Assembly (NCBI RefSeq): GCF_001499655.1
Contig: NZ_LN879502.1
Coordinates: 434,001-498,000 of the forward strand
Length of the DNA: 64,000 bases
Origin: Candidatus Protochlamydia naegleriophila
Lineage (GTDB): Bacteria; Chlamydiota; Chlamydiia; Chlamydiales; Parachlamydiaceae
Reading direction: 5' to 3'
Part shown: positions 55,179-64,000 of the stretch, one piece after another
Position numbering within the stretch: position 1 is the first letter of the stretch
Layout: each line of letters begins with the position of its first letter
Notes under the pieces: generated by a model
Told to the model about the DNA's origin: nothing
Seen by the model: only the letters and a program-made list of their open reading frames with translations
Database searches by the model: none
Position numbers and translations under genes: made by a program

Positions 55179-55415
55179 ACGTACCTCAATGAGTTAACGT
55201 TGACGTTATAGTTTTGAAAAGTTCATCTTAAGGCGACGAATACTCGGCCTTTGCAATTTTTATTATATCACTCTCTTTGCCCCGTGCAAAGAGAAATCGA
55301 TCAAGTTTTATTTTTGAGGTATAGGGATCAATAGAAAGCGGTTTGAAGAATTAAGTAGCATATACTCTTAGAAAATGAAAAAGCGCTCTTAATGGCATTG
55401 GGCAAAAAGAAGGAA

Positions 55416-56501
55416 TCAGGGCTCAGAAAGAATGGAAAGTGAAGCAATTTCCCTTTTCTTGCGCTTGAGCTCTAAATTGCCAAGCTGTCCGCAAGCTGCC
55501 ATAATTTTTTGTCCTTTCGTTTGCCTCAAGAGGGTGTAGTACCCCCGGTCGCGGAGTCTCTTTGTAAAGGCTTCCAGTATGTCTTGGTCAGGCGGCTGGT
55601 AGCGGTCGTGGCTTTGAGGGTTATAAGGAATAATATTGATTTTGACATCCAACCCTTTTAAGTAGTCAGCCAGTTGATCAGCCTGCTCGAGCCCATCGTT
55701 TTGCCCTTTGATCAGGACATAGGCAACAAGTACCTGTTTTCCGGTTTGCTGGCAAAAAGTTGAGAGAGCTTCATGCATCTCTTTCAGGGGATGCTTGCGG
55801 TTGATAGGCATGAGCTTATTGCGCAGTTCATCGGTGGGGGCATTTAACGAGACGGCTAAGTTGGGCAAGGGGTTGGTTTCTTGCAGCAACCGATAAATGC
55901 CATCCAAGCATCCACTTGTTGAAACGGTAATGTGGTTGTGGCCTAATCCAAACCCATGTGCATCGGTTAAGATTTTTACGGCTTGCATCACCATGTCATA
56001 ATTATCAAAAGGCTCTCCCATTCCCATGAAGACGATATTGCGGACAGAAAAATTTAAATGAAAACGGGCAATAAAGAGCTGGCTTAAGATCTCTTGGGCC
56101 GTCAGATTGCGAAGAAGACCCATGCGGCCCGTTTCACAAAAAGCGCATCCCATGCGGCATCCAACTTGAGAAGAGACGCATAACGTGCCTCCAGCTTGCA
56201 TGGGAATTAAAACCGATTCGATCTCCAAGCCATCAGCCGTTTTTAATAAAAACTTTCCAGTCTTGCCATCGGTGAGATTTGTAGATAAGGGAAGGACGGA
56301 GAAGTCTGTTAAAGCCAGGATCTCTTGTAAAAGTGCCTGAGCATTTTTAAAGGCCGGATGGTGGCCTGTCACGTGTCCAGTGCGATACCACTCTTCGTAA
56401 ACCAATAAGGCATGCTGATATCCCTTGCCTAACTGGTTGCGAATCCAATCGGCATAAGAATGAGAAGTGTGGGATAAAAGAAGTGTTGTTGCTTTATTCA
56501 C
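55416..56501 (-). CDS. rlmN: Radical SAM 23S rRNA/tRNA adenine C2-methyltransferase, RlmN family
   Basis: The 361-residue product has the radical SAM triad C-x3-C-x2-C in GCRMGCAFCETG (about 115-122), the SAM segment FMGMGEPFDNYD, VSTSGC, LAVSLNAP and the C-terminal catalytic Cys in AACGQLG. The family methylates A2503 of 23S rRNA (and some tRNAs) at C2. The open frame extends to 56549 but that part runs into tRNA-Arg, so I use GTG 56501, the only start between the tRNA and the conserved part; its ribosome site is poor. The gene is probably on the tRNA-Arg transcript. Confidence 0.87.
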   Translation of the reverse strand: MNKATTLLLSHTSHSYADWIRNQLGKGYQHALLVYEEWYRTGHVTGHHPAFKNAQALLQEILALTDFSVLPLSTNLTDGKTGKFLLKTADGLEIESVLIPMQAGGTLCVSSQVGCRMGCAFCETGRMGLLRNLTAQEILSQLFIARFHLNFSVRNIVFMGMGEPFDNYDMVMQAVKILTDAHGFGLGHNHITVSTSGCLDGIYRLLQETNPLPNLAVSLNAPTDELRNKLMPINRKHPLKEMHEALSTFCQQTGKQVLVAYVLIKGQNDGLEQADQLADYLKGLDVKINIIPYNPQSHDRYQPPDQDILEAFTKRLRDRGYYTLLRQTKGQKIMAACGQLGNLELKRKKREIASLSILSEP

Positions 56502-56518
56502 AAGATATGCTAAAAAAA

Positions 56519-56591
56519 TGCACCGAAGAGGGCTCGAACCTCTAACCACCCGGTTCGAAGCCGGGTACTCTATCCATTGAGCTATCGGTGC
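56519..56591 (-). tRNA. tRNA-Arg (anticodon TCG)
   Basis: A 73-base cloverleaf with acceptor GCACCGA/TCGGTGC, discriminator A, anticodon stem CCCGG/CCGGG and loop CTTCGAA. CCA is not encoded. Confidence 0.95.
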
Positions 56592-56629
56592 ATATAAGAG
56601 TTAGTGCATTTTAACTGCTAGGAGACTAA

Positions 56630-56658
56630 ACTATATAAGTCGTAAGATTATAAGTCAA
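56630..56658 (-). promoter_or_regulatory. Promoter of tRNA-Arg and rlmN
   Basis: On the minus strand TTGACT (56658-56653) and TATAGT (56635-56630) are exactly 17 bases apart, about 40 bases upstream of the tRNA. Confidence 0.7.
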
Positions 56659-56768
56659 AAAGTATCGATAATGACTTGTATATCTGCTTCAAACGAGCTT
56701 TTAAATTGCATCGGAAATGGGTTCAAGCGATAGCGCTTGCGCCGATTAATCCTGTTAAATGGGTATGC

Positions 56769-57467
56769 ATGAGCGTCTCCTCCGATTTTCACACTGCCGA
56801 AGGTATTGTTGTCAAAGTCATCCCTTTTCGGGATTACGATCAAATCCTTGTTGTCTTTACTCGCGAAGCCGGGGTGATTAAGGTTCTGCACAAGGGGAGC
56901 CGAAGCAAAAAGAGAGGAGTGCAAGGACTATGCATGCCTTTGACCCGGATCGAGGTCGTCTATAAGGAAAAAAAAGGGGAGATTTTTAGTTGCCACGAGC
57001 TTGCCCATTTGGGATCTTACCATGCATTGAGGCATGAACTAAGTCATTTAAATGCGGCCTGCGATCTCTTGCAGGTTATTTATCAAACTCAGCTGATTGG
57101 AAAACCGGCTCCCCAACTCTTTGCCTTGCTGAAGCTTTATTTAGAAAAAATCCCGTCCATCTCTTCTCCTTGCCTATTGACCACGAGTTTTCGTTTAAAG
57201 CTTCTGAAGCATGAAGGCGTTTCAGCATACCCCTTGGCCTGCAGTCACTGCCTCTACCCGCTATTGAAAGAGGCCTTTGTCTATCAAGGCGAGGCTTATT
57301 GCCGGGACCACCGGGTTGCTGGCTCATATGCTTTACAGGAAATGGAATTGGGAGTATTATATAAGTTGATGGTTTGTCAAAGTTATCAAGAATTAGCTCA
57401 AACAGAGCTTCTTCCTCAGACAAAAACCAAGCTTGAAAGGTACTTTCGAGAGCGGATGCAAAAATAG
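56769..57467 (+). CDS. recO: DNA repair protein RecO
   Basis: The 232-residue product begins with the RecO OB-fold (TAEGIVVKVIPFRDYDQILVVFTREAGVIKVLHKG) and has the family's helical C-terminal part, with a Cys pair (CSHC) near 160 and a later Cys that could form the zinc site seen in many RecO proteins. RecO loads RecA with RecR during recombination repair. The open frame begins at 56676, but the RecO fold starts at ATG 56769, giving the usual length. No strong ribosome site is visible there. Confidence 0.87.
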   Translation: MSVSSDFHTAEGIVVKVIPFRDYDQILVVFTREAGVIKVLHKGSRSKKRGVQGLCMPLTRIEVVYKEKKGEIFSCHELAHLGSYHALRHELSHLNAACDLLQVIYQTQLIGKPAPQLFALLKLYLEKIPSISSPCLLTTSFRLKLLKHEGVSAYPLACSHCLYPLLKEAFVYQGEAYCRDHRVAGSYALQEMELGVLYKLMVCQSYQELAQTELLPQTKTKLERYFRERMQK

Positions 57468-57478
57468 AGAAAATCTAG

Positions 57479-57507
57479 TTGCTTCTATACTTGAAAAATG
57501 ATACAGT
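57479..57507 (+). promoter_or_regulatory. Possible promoter of tRNA-Leu
   Basis: TTGCTT (57479-57484) and TACAGT (57502-57507) are 17 bases apart and 15 bases upstream of the tRNA. Confidence 0.45.
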
Positions 57508-57522
57508 CTCTTTTTCTCTTAT

Positions 57523-57606
57523 GCGAAAGTGGCGGAATTGGTATACGCGCTACTTTGAGGTGGTAGTGAGGGTTTCCTCGTAGGGGTTCAAGTCCCCTCT
57601 TTCGCA
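57523..57606 (+). tRNA. tRNA-Leu (anticodon GAG)
   Basis: An 84-base class II tRNA with acceptor GCGAAAG/CTTTCGC, discriminator A, a long variable arm (GAGGGTTTCCTC) and anticodon loop TTGAGGT. Confidence 0.94.
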
Positions 57607-57685
57607 TCTTTTCTAAATAAAATGATTTCTTTTTTTTCCTTTCATCAACTATCATCATTGATAAGTCTTCTACCCCTGGTTCGTT

Positions 57686-58477
57686 ATGGATTGTCGTGCC
57701 TACTGTACTGCTTCGTCCTACCAGATTAAGCCTCTCTTTGAGCGTTTAAAGCATCAAGGGGCCACCCTTTATAGAGATGTGGTGCATGTGCCTATTCCTG
57801 GCGCCTCAATTGGCGATGTCTTTTACTTTTCTTATGGGGCAACCGTTTGTTGGGGGCTTTCAAACGAACAATGCCAGCAATTTCTAGAGCAGGTTAAGGA
57901 GTTTGAGGAGCAGCCCTTATCGTTGGAAGAGATGGATATTGATGAATTTACCTTTACCTTTGGCGATATTCCCAAAATTGTCGAGGATGAAATCATTCTT
58001 CCGAACCGCGATGTATTAAACCGTTTGGCCATTTCACACGGCTTGGCCCAATCAGTTAAGTTAGGAACCTTTGAAAATGCCATTCGTCGTACGTTCCAAT
58101 TTACTAAACAAATTCCGCAAGATTTAGCCAAGCATGGGAAGATTCCTCTTTCTAGACGGGAAATTCGCAGGAAAATGGGGCAGCTCTTTATTGAGCGCAA
58201 TTCAATTAACTTGCATCTCGACGTGTTGGATACGCCTGAATTTTTTTGGGAATATTCTGAGCTCGAACCCCTTTATGCAATGACAAATAACTATCTCGAT
58301 ATTGATACGCGAGTAGAAGTGTTAAATCAGCGCTTAGATGTTATTCATGAATTGTTTGAGATGCTGGGAAACGAATTGAATCACCAGCACTCGAGTCGTT
58401 TGGAATGGACCATCATCTGTTTAATCGTCATTGAGGTCCTGCTCTCCATTTGGAGAGATGTCTTTCACTTTATTTGA
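57686..58477 (+). CDS. RMD1/YagE (DUF155) family membrane protein
   Basis: The 263-residue product has the DUF155 layout: an N-terminal beta-rich part ending in GDVFYFSYGATVCWGLS, the EDEIILP segment, HGLAQSVKLGTFE, then helices (LDTPEFFWEYSELEPLYAMTNNYLDID) and a single C-terminal membrane segment (about 243-260). Homologs include yeast Rmd1/Sif2 and the mitochondrial translation factor RMND1; the bacterial role is unknown. It follows tRNA-Leu by 80 bases and overlaps the convergent gene by 8 bases. Confidence 0.87.
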   Translation: MDCRAYCTASSYQIKPLFERLKHQGATLYRDVVHVPIPGASIGDVFYFSYGATVCWGLSNEQCQQFLEQVKEFEEQPLSLEEMDIDEFTFTFGDIPKIVEDEIILPNRDVLNRLAISHGLAQSVKLGTFENAIRRTFQFTKQIPQDLAKHGKIPLSRREIRRKMGQLFIERNSINLHLDVLDTPEFFWEYSELEPLYAMTNNYLDIDTRVEVLNQRLDVIHELFEMLGNELNHQHSSRLEWTIICLIVIEVLLSIWRDVFHFI

Positions 58478-59534
58478 CGAGTTGGATGGCATTGAAGCGC
58501 TTAAGGCCGTCAGATAGCTTAATGTTGACTCTTGTTATCGCTTCAGCAATGATGTTTTGAATTTTTTCAGCCTGGTTTGTCACACCATTTCGATCATTGA
58601 TGGGCCTCGGACAAAATTCACTGGGAGTCGTGTAGGTATAGTTAATTTTTGATCCCTTACCTATAAAAGGAGAGGTGGGAGCAAATGCTTCGATAAAAGA
58701 TTCAACTTTGCCTACTGAGGTATTCTGTTCATAAGGGCTTTGTATTAAATAAAGGTTCTTTTCTGTTAATCCATAGGTCGCTTTTACCGCATACACATCG
58801 TTTCCGCAGCTTTGTAGATAGAGTGGAAGTTCTTGATATTGTGCATTCTCTGTAATTTCAAAGACTTTTCCATGCAGCCTTTGACTGCTGAGCGTCACGC
58901 CTTCATGGGAATGAAATGCCCATAGCTTAGACCACTGAGAGTAGATGGTTAAAATCACTTCCGTAAATTCAGGATGAAGATTGATGGAATTAGAGCTCTT
59001 GGCAAGAGTACGGATAGCTGACGAGTTCTGGACAATTGTCTTTTGCAATGAGGTTTTTAGCGAACCGAGAGCTAGTTTGGCTTCATGCGCCTTTAGACGA
59101 TTCTCTTGGTCTTTTTCAAAGCGTAGTGTTGAAGCTGACCCAGTTGTAAAGTTGGGTTGATTGAGTTCTGCTATACACCTTTGTAATGTGTTGTAGTTGT
59201 CTTCGATAAGCTTAATATTTGTAAGCCAAGCATCAATTGTTTTCTGCTGATACTTTATTTGGTCGATTTTGTTCCGGTCGAGACTTTCTAATTTTTGACG
59301 AATTGTTAGCCAAGACTGAGATTCGAAGACCACAACGGCATATTTGCGTGGCGTGCTTTTTCTGTTGGTATTTTTTAGTACCGCCTTCAGGATCGCATCG
59401 GCAATTTCTTGGGCGACAATGACTGTTGATTCATTTGGCAGGATTTCTTCTGGCCCAGCGATCGGTGAAGTCGTTGTTGTCTCTTGGGTTTCATTATTCC
59501 AAGGCCAAAAAGTGTTTATAAGTGCCTGAAGCAT
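58470..59534 (-). CDS. Unrecognised protein (354 aa)
   Basis: I do not recognise the family. The first 40 residues are Thr/Glu/Pro-rich and look disordered. Residues of about 70-185 form helices with possible coiled coil, and the rest is mixed, with Tyr-rich strands (YQELPLYLQSCGNDVYAVKA). No signal peptide or membrane helix is visible. The gene overlaps the convergent DUF155 gene by 8 bases at its 3' end. The 131-base gap upstream of it holds nothing obvious. Confidence 0.6.
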   Translation of the reverse strand: MLQALINTFWPWNNETQETTTTSPIAGPEEILPNESTVIVAQEIADAILKAVLKNTNRKSTPRKYAVVVFESQSWLTIRQKLESLDRNKIDQIKYQQKTIDAWLTNIKLIEDNYNTLQRCIAELNQPNFTTGSASTLRFEKDQENRLKAHEAKLALGSLKTSLQKTIVQNSSAIRTLAKSSNSINLHPEFTEVILTIYSQWSKLWAFHSHEGVTLSSQRLHGKVFEITENAQYQELPLYLQSCGNDVYAVKATYGLTEKNLYLIQSPYEQNTSVGKVESFIEAFAPTSPFIGKGSKINYTYTTPSEFCPRPINDRNGVTNQAEKIQNIIAEAITRVNIKLSDGLKRFNAIQLVK

Positions 59535-59665
59535 TTAAAATTCTCCTTATTAAAGAAAAGTATTATATTAAATCCTGATATAAAAGTCTACTGATTTTTA
59601 ATCGATGTGTAAAAGGTTTCTGCCTTTTAATGAATTATAAGATCAAATTTAAGTTGCGAATTCTA

Positions 59666-61273
59666 TCACTCAGTGATTTGTTTATGAGCTTTTATTGCCA
59701 ATGGCTGCCGTATATTGATACCTAATAGCCAGATGCATCCAAGTAAGAGGAATCCAAAACAAGCGCATTGTGAAATTAGAATTGTGAATTGTTCGGATAG
59801 CGAACGAGGGAAATGAGGAGCTTGATTCCATACAAGCGACAAAGCAGAGAGATAAAAATGATTTCGATAAAGGTCTGTTCCCATCAAGGCAATAAGTGCA
59901 GCGATGCTAAGCTTCCAAATGTGCTGCCAGACATTTTTTGAAATCCAAGGACCGTTGAGTGCCGTCAGCGAGCGCCCTAAAAAAATTGCGTTAACCCAGG
60001 CGCTCACACTCGTAGCAAGCGCTACACTCATGGCTCCCCATCCAAATCCATTGATAAAAAAAGCATTCAAAATCAGGTTCAAAAGCATATTTAGGCAGGA
60101 GGCAATCGCCGGGAGGCGATAATTGCTCTGAGCATAGCAGGCTGGAGCGAGGAGCAGGATTAAGGAGGTCGGAAGGAGGCCAATGCCATAGGCCCATAAG
60201 CAAAGCGTTGTGCCTAAAACAGAGGAGTTGGAAAAGTCTCCATGCCCAAAAATGAGATTGACACTGCTGTCTCCTATGGCAAACAGGGCTGCTGTTAAGG
60301 GAATCATGAGGGTGCAGGTATGTGCCAAGGCTTCGTTCAAAAAACTGTAGTAGCGTCCCCAGTCGTGAGCCTTCAGCGCGCGCGTTAAAGGGGGAAGTAG
60401 GGCTCCTGCTATAGCAACACTGAAAAGGGCAAGGGGCAATTGCTGGAGCCGGATGGCATACCAAAGCATGGCCGGCCCCTCGGCCTCAGCATAGCGGGCA
60501 AAAAGAGAATCCATGGCGGCGTTAATTTGAGAGGCCATGACACCAGTCAATCCCAGGATAAAAGGCTTTCCCATGTGGAACACATCGGCTGAAAATAAGT
60601 CGATTTTATTCCATACATAGCCTGAGAGTTGCTGTTTTAAGAGTTTCCATGTCTTTGGAACTGTGAGAACCCATTGAAAAAAGCAGGCGACAATGACTCC
60701 GATAGATAACAGGGGCATCGCTTCAGAGGCTGCGTAGGGCTTTAACATCCAAACCGCAATGATCCAAATGAGATTAAAGGCGACAGGTGCAACCCCCGGA
60801 GTAAAATAGCTTTTTTCACATTGCAACAACGAGGCATTCAATCCAAATAAGCAGATGAATAACAGACTCGGAAGCATAAGCATGGTGAGGACTAGAATGT
60901 CTCGGTTAGCGGGTTGTGGATCGCCCCACATCAAGAATATCCCAAGGCCTAGGCAGACGAGGCTAATAAGCAATACTAAAAAAAGAGTCAGGGTAGCCAT
61001 TAAATCACGAAAGAAAGTAAAGGCGCGCTGGCTGTTTTGATGGCGCAGAGTTTCAAACTCAGGAATAAAAGCAGCCTGTAAAGAGCCCTCCCCAAATAAG
61101 CGCCGACATAGGTGCGCTAGACGATAGGCTACCATAAAAGAGGCTATTGCAGACTGAGTACCAAAGGCATAGGCCATGGCCATGTCTCTTAACATACCAG
61201 TGATGCGGCTGAGCAGGGTGCCTGAAAAAAAACGTTTGGCAGATTGGAGAATAGTATGGGAAGAATCGGTCAT
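59666..61273 (-). CDS. murJ: Lipid II flippase MurJ (MviN)
   Basis: The 535-residue product is a multi-pass membrane protein of about 14 segments with the MurJ start (AKRFFSGTLLSRITGMLRDMAMAYAFG) and the conserved RLFGEGSLQAAFIPEF. It moves lipid II across the inner membrane for peptidoglycan synthesis. The open frame begins at 61387, but ATG 61273 fits the family start and has AAAGG upstream. It is divergent from nfo, as mviN and nfo are adjacent in C. trachomatis. The divergent spacer (61274-61646) holds the nfo promoter. Confidence 0.93.
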   Translation of the reverse strand: MTDSSHTILQSAKRFFSGTLLSRITGMLRDMAMAYAFGTQSAIASFMVAYRLAHLCRRLFGEGSLQAAFIPEFETLRHQNSQRAFTFFRDLMATLTLFLVLLISLVCLGLGIFLMWGDPQPANRDILVLTMLMLPSLLFICLFGLNASLLQCEKSYFTPGVAPVAFNLIWIIAVWMLKPYAASEAMPLLSIGVIVACFFQWVLTVPKTWKLLKQQLSGYVWNKIDLFSADVFHMGKPFILGLTGVMASQINAAMDSLFARYAEAEGPAMLWYAIRLQQLPLALFSVAIAGALLPPLTRALKAHDWGRYYSFLNEALAHTCTLMIPLTAALFAIGDSSVNLIFGHGDFSNSSVLGTTLCLWAYGIGLLPTSLILLLAPACYAQSNYRLPAIASCLNMLLNLILNAFFINGFGWGAMSVALATSVSAWVNAIFLGRSLTALNGPWISKNVWQHIWKLSIAALIALMGTDLYRNHFYLSALSLVWNQAPHFPRSLSEQFTILISQCACFGFLLLGCIWLLGINIRQPLAIKAHKQITE

Positions 61274-61588
61274 CTTAAACCTTTGTAATTGTCGGCTATT
61301 CTCTGCCTTGTCGAAAATGAAAAAAATGAACAAATGACTTGCATGTGATAGATAATAAAAAATAGCATGCACATTTGGAAATAGCAAGTTTAAAAGGGGT
61401 ATAAATGATTAATAAGCAGAAGAATTGAGGAATAACTATTCAACTAAATTTATAACTTGAAAAGTTGTTGTTCTGCAGGAAGAAAAGGATTAGAACAGTT
61501 TTTATTGAAGGAGAGAAGATGGTTGAAAAAGGGGCGAATTTTTAAATAGGATCGTTATCCAAAACTTGTTGCTTTGGTCGTCCTTTCC

Positions 61589-61617
61589 TTGTCAAGAACC
61601 AATGAGCTTGGTAAAAT
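61589..61617 (+). promoter_or_regulatory. Promoter of nfo
   Basis: TTGTCA (61589-61594) and TAAAAT (61612-61617) are exactly 17 bases apart, 29 bases before the nfo start. Confidence 0.65.
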
Positions 61618-61646
61618 TCTAGCCGATTCATTAATTAAAGGATTCT

Positions 61647-62498
61647 ATGACTTCTGAGAACATTCTCATCGGCGCTCATACGTCTGCAGCTGGTGGAGTC
61701 CACCGAGCTTTGTTGGAAGGCAAGCAAATTGGGGCCACGACCATTCAATTTTTTACAAGTAATCAGAAGCAGTGGAAAGGGCGTCAGTTTACTTCAGACG
61801 ACTTAGCTATTTGGCAAAGAACATTGCAAGAGACTGGTTTACAGCACTTGATGAGTCATGATAGCTATTTGATCAATTTAGGATGTCCTAATGCCGAAAA
61901 TCTGGAAAAAAGCCGTAAAGCTTTTCAAGAAGAAGTGATTAGATGTGTACAATTGGGAGTGAACTACTTGAATTTCCATCCAGGAGCTTCTCTTGGGGAA
62001 GATGTTCAAAAGTGTTTGGACTGCATTATTGAGAGCCTATTGCTTATTAAGCCTCTTGTCGAGCAAGGCAAGACACGCCTTTTATTAGAGGCCACTGCAG
62101 GACAGGGCTCATCGGTTGGGCATCGATTCGAGCAGCTAGCTTACATCATTCAAGGCGTGCAAGACCACATTCCAATCGGCGTCTGCATCGATACGTGTCA
62201 CATTTTTGTGGCGGGTTATGATATCAGGACAGCAGAGGCTTGGGATCAGACGCTCAAAGAATTTGATAAAGTTGTTGGTCTCTCTCATCTTTATGCCTTT
62301 CATGTCAACGATTCAATGAAGGACCTTGGATCGCGCGTTGACCGCCATGCAGAGCTTGGCGAAGGCAAAATTGGCTGGAGCAGCTTCCAGTTTTTGATGA
62401 CCGACCCTCGTACGCGTCATTTACCTAAATATCTTGAGACCCCTGGAGGGCCTGCGTTCTGGGAAAAAGAAATTCAAAAGCTTAAAGGGTTTGTTTAG
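61647..62498 (+). CDS. nfo: Endonuclease IV (AP endonuclease)
   Basis: The 283-residue product has the endonuclease IV metal-site motifs in order: GAHTSAAGG at the start, LNFHPGAS near 110, LLEATAGQGSSVGHRFEQL near 146-164, GVCIDTCHIFVAGYD near 180, and HVNDSMKDLGSRVDRHAELGEGKIG near 220-244. It cleaves DNA at abasic sites in base excision repair. AGGA four to five bases before ATG 61647 and a clear promoter support the start. It is followed after about 120 bases by asnS. Confidence 0.96.
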   Translation: MTSENILIGAHTSAAGGVHRALLEGKQIGATTIQFFTSNQKQWKGRQFTSDDLAIWQRTLQETGLQHLMSHDSYLINLGCPNAENLEKSRKAFQEEVIRCVQLGVNYLNFHPGASLGEDVQKCLDCIIESLLLIKPLVEQGKTRLLLEATAGQGSSVGHRFEQLAYIIQGVQDHIPIGVCIDTCHIFVAGYDIRTAEAWDQTLKEFDKVVGLSHLYAFHVNDSMKDLGSRVDRHAELGEGKIGWSSFQFLMTDPRTRHLPKYLETPGGPAFWEKEIQKLKGFV

Positions 62499-62617
62499 AG
62501 GGTTTCTAGAAAGTATGATCGGGCTGCTTTAAAGGCCAGCGTATAAATCGACCGATCGTATTTTGTAAGCCTCTTAGACAGACCAAAAAAATATTAAACA
62601 CTAGCGGAGTATGGTTC

Positions 62618-64000
62618 ATGCGTACAAAAATTAAAAGTCTCAAGTATCAGAGTGCGGAGGCTCAGTCCTTCATCGGACATGAAGTTACTTTAAAGGGATG
62701 GGTAAGGACGGTTCGTAACCAAAAAACCTTTACGTTTATCGAAATTAATGATGGGTCGACTCTTTCTAACTTCCAAATTATTGCTACGCCAGATATCCCA
62801 GGCTATGCCAATTTGATCAATCAGCTTTCAACAGGCGTATCTGTCGCTATCAAAGGAACTGTCGTAGAAAGTCCTGGAAAAGAACAATCGTTAGAAATGC
62901 ATGCGACAGAGGTGACGATTATCGGAAAATGTGATCCGGAAGTTTATCCCCTACAAAAAAAACGCCATACCTTTGAATTCTTACGCACGATTGCACATCT
63001 GCGTCCCCGTACGAATACGATCGGTGCAGTCACGCGCGTTCGCAATGCGCTCGCCTTCGCTACGCACCAGTTTTTCCAAAGCAAGGGATTTCTCTACATT
63101 CATACGCCCGTTATTACCGGATCTGATTGCGAGGGTGCCGGAAAGATGTTTCAAGTGACGACGCTTGATCCTGCCAATCCTCCTAAGACGCCTCAAGGCA
63201 AAGTGGACTATACGCAAGACTTTTTTGGCAAACCGGCCTATTTGACTGTGTCTGGTCAGTTGAACGGGGAAATTTACGCTTGCGCCCTCTCCGATGTCTA
63301 TACTTTCGGACCCACTTTTCGTGCCGAAAACTCAAACACTTCGCGCCATTTAGCCGAGTTTTGGATGATTGAGCCTGAAATGGCATTTGCAGACTTGAAC
63401 GACAACATGGATTGTGCAGAAGCTTATCTCAAGTATGTATTGAGATATGTACTGGATAATTGCCAAGAGGATATGGAGTTTTTCAATAAGCATGTTTCTC
63501 CTGGGGTTATTGAACGCTTGGAGCATGTGATTAATACACCCTTTGAGCGTGCCTCCTATACCTATGCGGTGCGCGTATTGGAAAAAGCCAATAAGAGTTT
63601 TGAATTTCCCGTTAAATGGGGTCTGGACTTGCAATCTGAGCATGAGCGGTTTTTGGCTGAAGAATTTTTTGCAAAACCGGTCATTTTGACAGATTATCCC
63701 AAGCAAATTAAAGCCTTTTATATGCGCACAAACGAGGATAATAAAACAGTCGCGGCGATGGATGTGCTAGTTCCCAAGGTGGGAGAAATCATCGGAGGCA
63801 GCCAGCGTGAAGAAAGGTTGAGTCATCTAGAGGCAAAGCTTAGAGAGTTCAATCTGCCAGCCGAAGAGTATTGGTGGTATCTCGAATTGCGTAAATACGG
63901 CAGCGTCCCGCATGCAGGCTTTGGTGCCGGATTTGAAAGGCTCGTTCAGTTCGCAACTGGCATGGAAAATATTCGCGATGTGATTCCTTTCCCACGCTAT
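62618..64000 (+). CDS. asnS: Asparaginyl-tRNA synthetase (3' end beyond window)
   Basis: An open frame of 461 codons runs from ATG 62618 to the window end without stop. It has the OB-fold anticodon-binding domain ([24 protein letters not shown], residues about 23-46) and the class II core. This core shows the motif 2 region [24 protein letters not shown] (Asn-type, not Asp-type), and [12 protein letters not shown] of motif 3. GGAG lies nine bases upstream. It charges tRNA-Asn. The last few residues are missing. Having a dedicated AsnS matters because some chlamydiae make Asn-tRNA by amidation instead. Confidence 0.95.
   Translation, partial: MRTKIKSLKYQSAEAQSFIGHEVTLKGWVRTVRNQKTFTFIEINDGSTLSNFQIIATPDIPGYANLINQLSTGVSVAIKGTVVESPGKEQSLEMHATEVTIIGKCDPEVYPLQKKRHTFEFLRTIAHLRPRTNTIGAVTRVRNALAFATHQFFQSKGFLYIHTPVITGSDCEGAGKMFQVTTLDPANPPKTPQGKVDYTQDFFGKPAYLTVSGQLNGEIYACALSDVYTFGPTFRAENSNTSRHLAEFWMIEPEMAFADLNDNMDCAEAYLKYVLRYVLDNCQEDMEFFNKHVSPGVIERLEHVINTPFERASYTYAVRVLEKANKSFEFPVKWGLDLQSEHERFLAEEFFAKPVILTDYPKQIKAFYMRTNEDNKTVAAMDVLVPKVGEIIGGSQREERLSHLEAKLREFNLPAEEYWWYLELRKYGSVPHAGFGAGFERLVQFATGMENIRDVIPFPRY

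Noticed and set aside
56502..56549. N-terminal extension of RlmN
   Set aside because: The extension is encoded by the 3' half of tRNA-Arg on the same strand.
1..64000. Search by eye for transposases, integrases, phage genes, rRNA or CRISPR arrays
   Set aside because: None found; only the decayed GxxExxY gene and small repeats hint at mobility.

Overview
The window reads as chromosome from a chlamydia of the amoeba-associated (environmental) kind. Three things point there. Type III translocator genes of the chlamydial CopB type lie beside LcrH/SycD chaperones. The block clpX-clpP-tig-(tRNA)-SNF2 helicase-mreB-pckG matches, from memory, the order in Chlamydia trachomatis (around CT705-CT710), and atoS/atoC-like and murJ/nfo pairs also recall that genome. 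Finally, eukaryote-like domains (RasGEF, F-box), typical of amoeba symbionts, sit among the housekeeping genes. I cannot fix the genus from sequence alone.

Layout. Positions 1-15.7 kb hold one long minus-strand gene train. Read 5' to 3' it encodes a 980-residue protein with a Pro/Gln/Thr linker, two paralogous 415/482-residue proteins, a 431-residue protein, an LcrH chaperone, two tandem CopB paralogs, a second LcrH chaperone, two unrecognised proteins, and the start of a third CopB-like protein cut by the window edge. It looks like an expanded translocator/effector operon. At 16-18 kb lie two convergent, paralogous GNAT acetyltransferases. At 18-22.5 kb are clpX, clpP and tig (protein quality control) and three tRNA-Gly genes, all on the minus strand. 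At 23-31 kb on the plus strand are a SWIM-SNF2 helicase, mreB, GTP-type PEP carboxykinase and a LysM membrane protein. A decayed GxxExxY gene and two small paralogous membrane proteins follow at 31-33 kb. At 33-35 kb (minus) are a GT2-TPR glycosyltransferase, yidD and rpsD.

At 35.4-38 kb lies a two-component system: an NtrB/AtoS-like kinase, broken by a one-base frameshift in a T6C6 tract, and an intact sigma-54 activator. At 38-54 kb is an accessory, host-interaction-looking stretch. It holds an 865-residue protein with a C-terminal RasGEF domain, a secreted dioxygenase-like protein, acetate kinase, three overlapping DUF115 (Maf-like) genes of which two carry YwqK/MORN-type repeats, a 64-residue F-box protein and a coiled-coil protein. 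At 54-64 kb are housekeeping genes: an HsdR-N-like nuclease domain protein, long HPF, RlmN, tRNA-Arg, RecO, tRNA-Leu, a DUF155 protein, MurJ, Nfo and AsnS (cut by the window end).

Several starts were moved downstream of the longest reading frame because that frame ran into a tRNA or because a ribosome-binding site and paralog alignment favoured another codon (copB at 4998, tig at 22021, rlmN at 56501, murJ at 61273, recO at 56769, pckG at 27858). I saw no transposase, prophage or CRISPR array. All family names come from motif recognition by eye; no database search was run.
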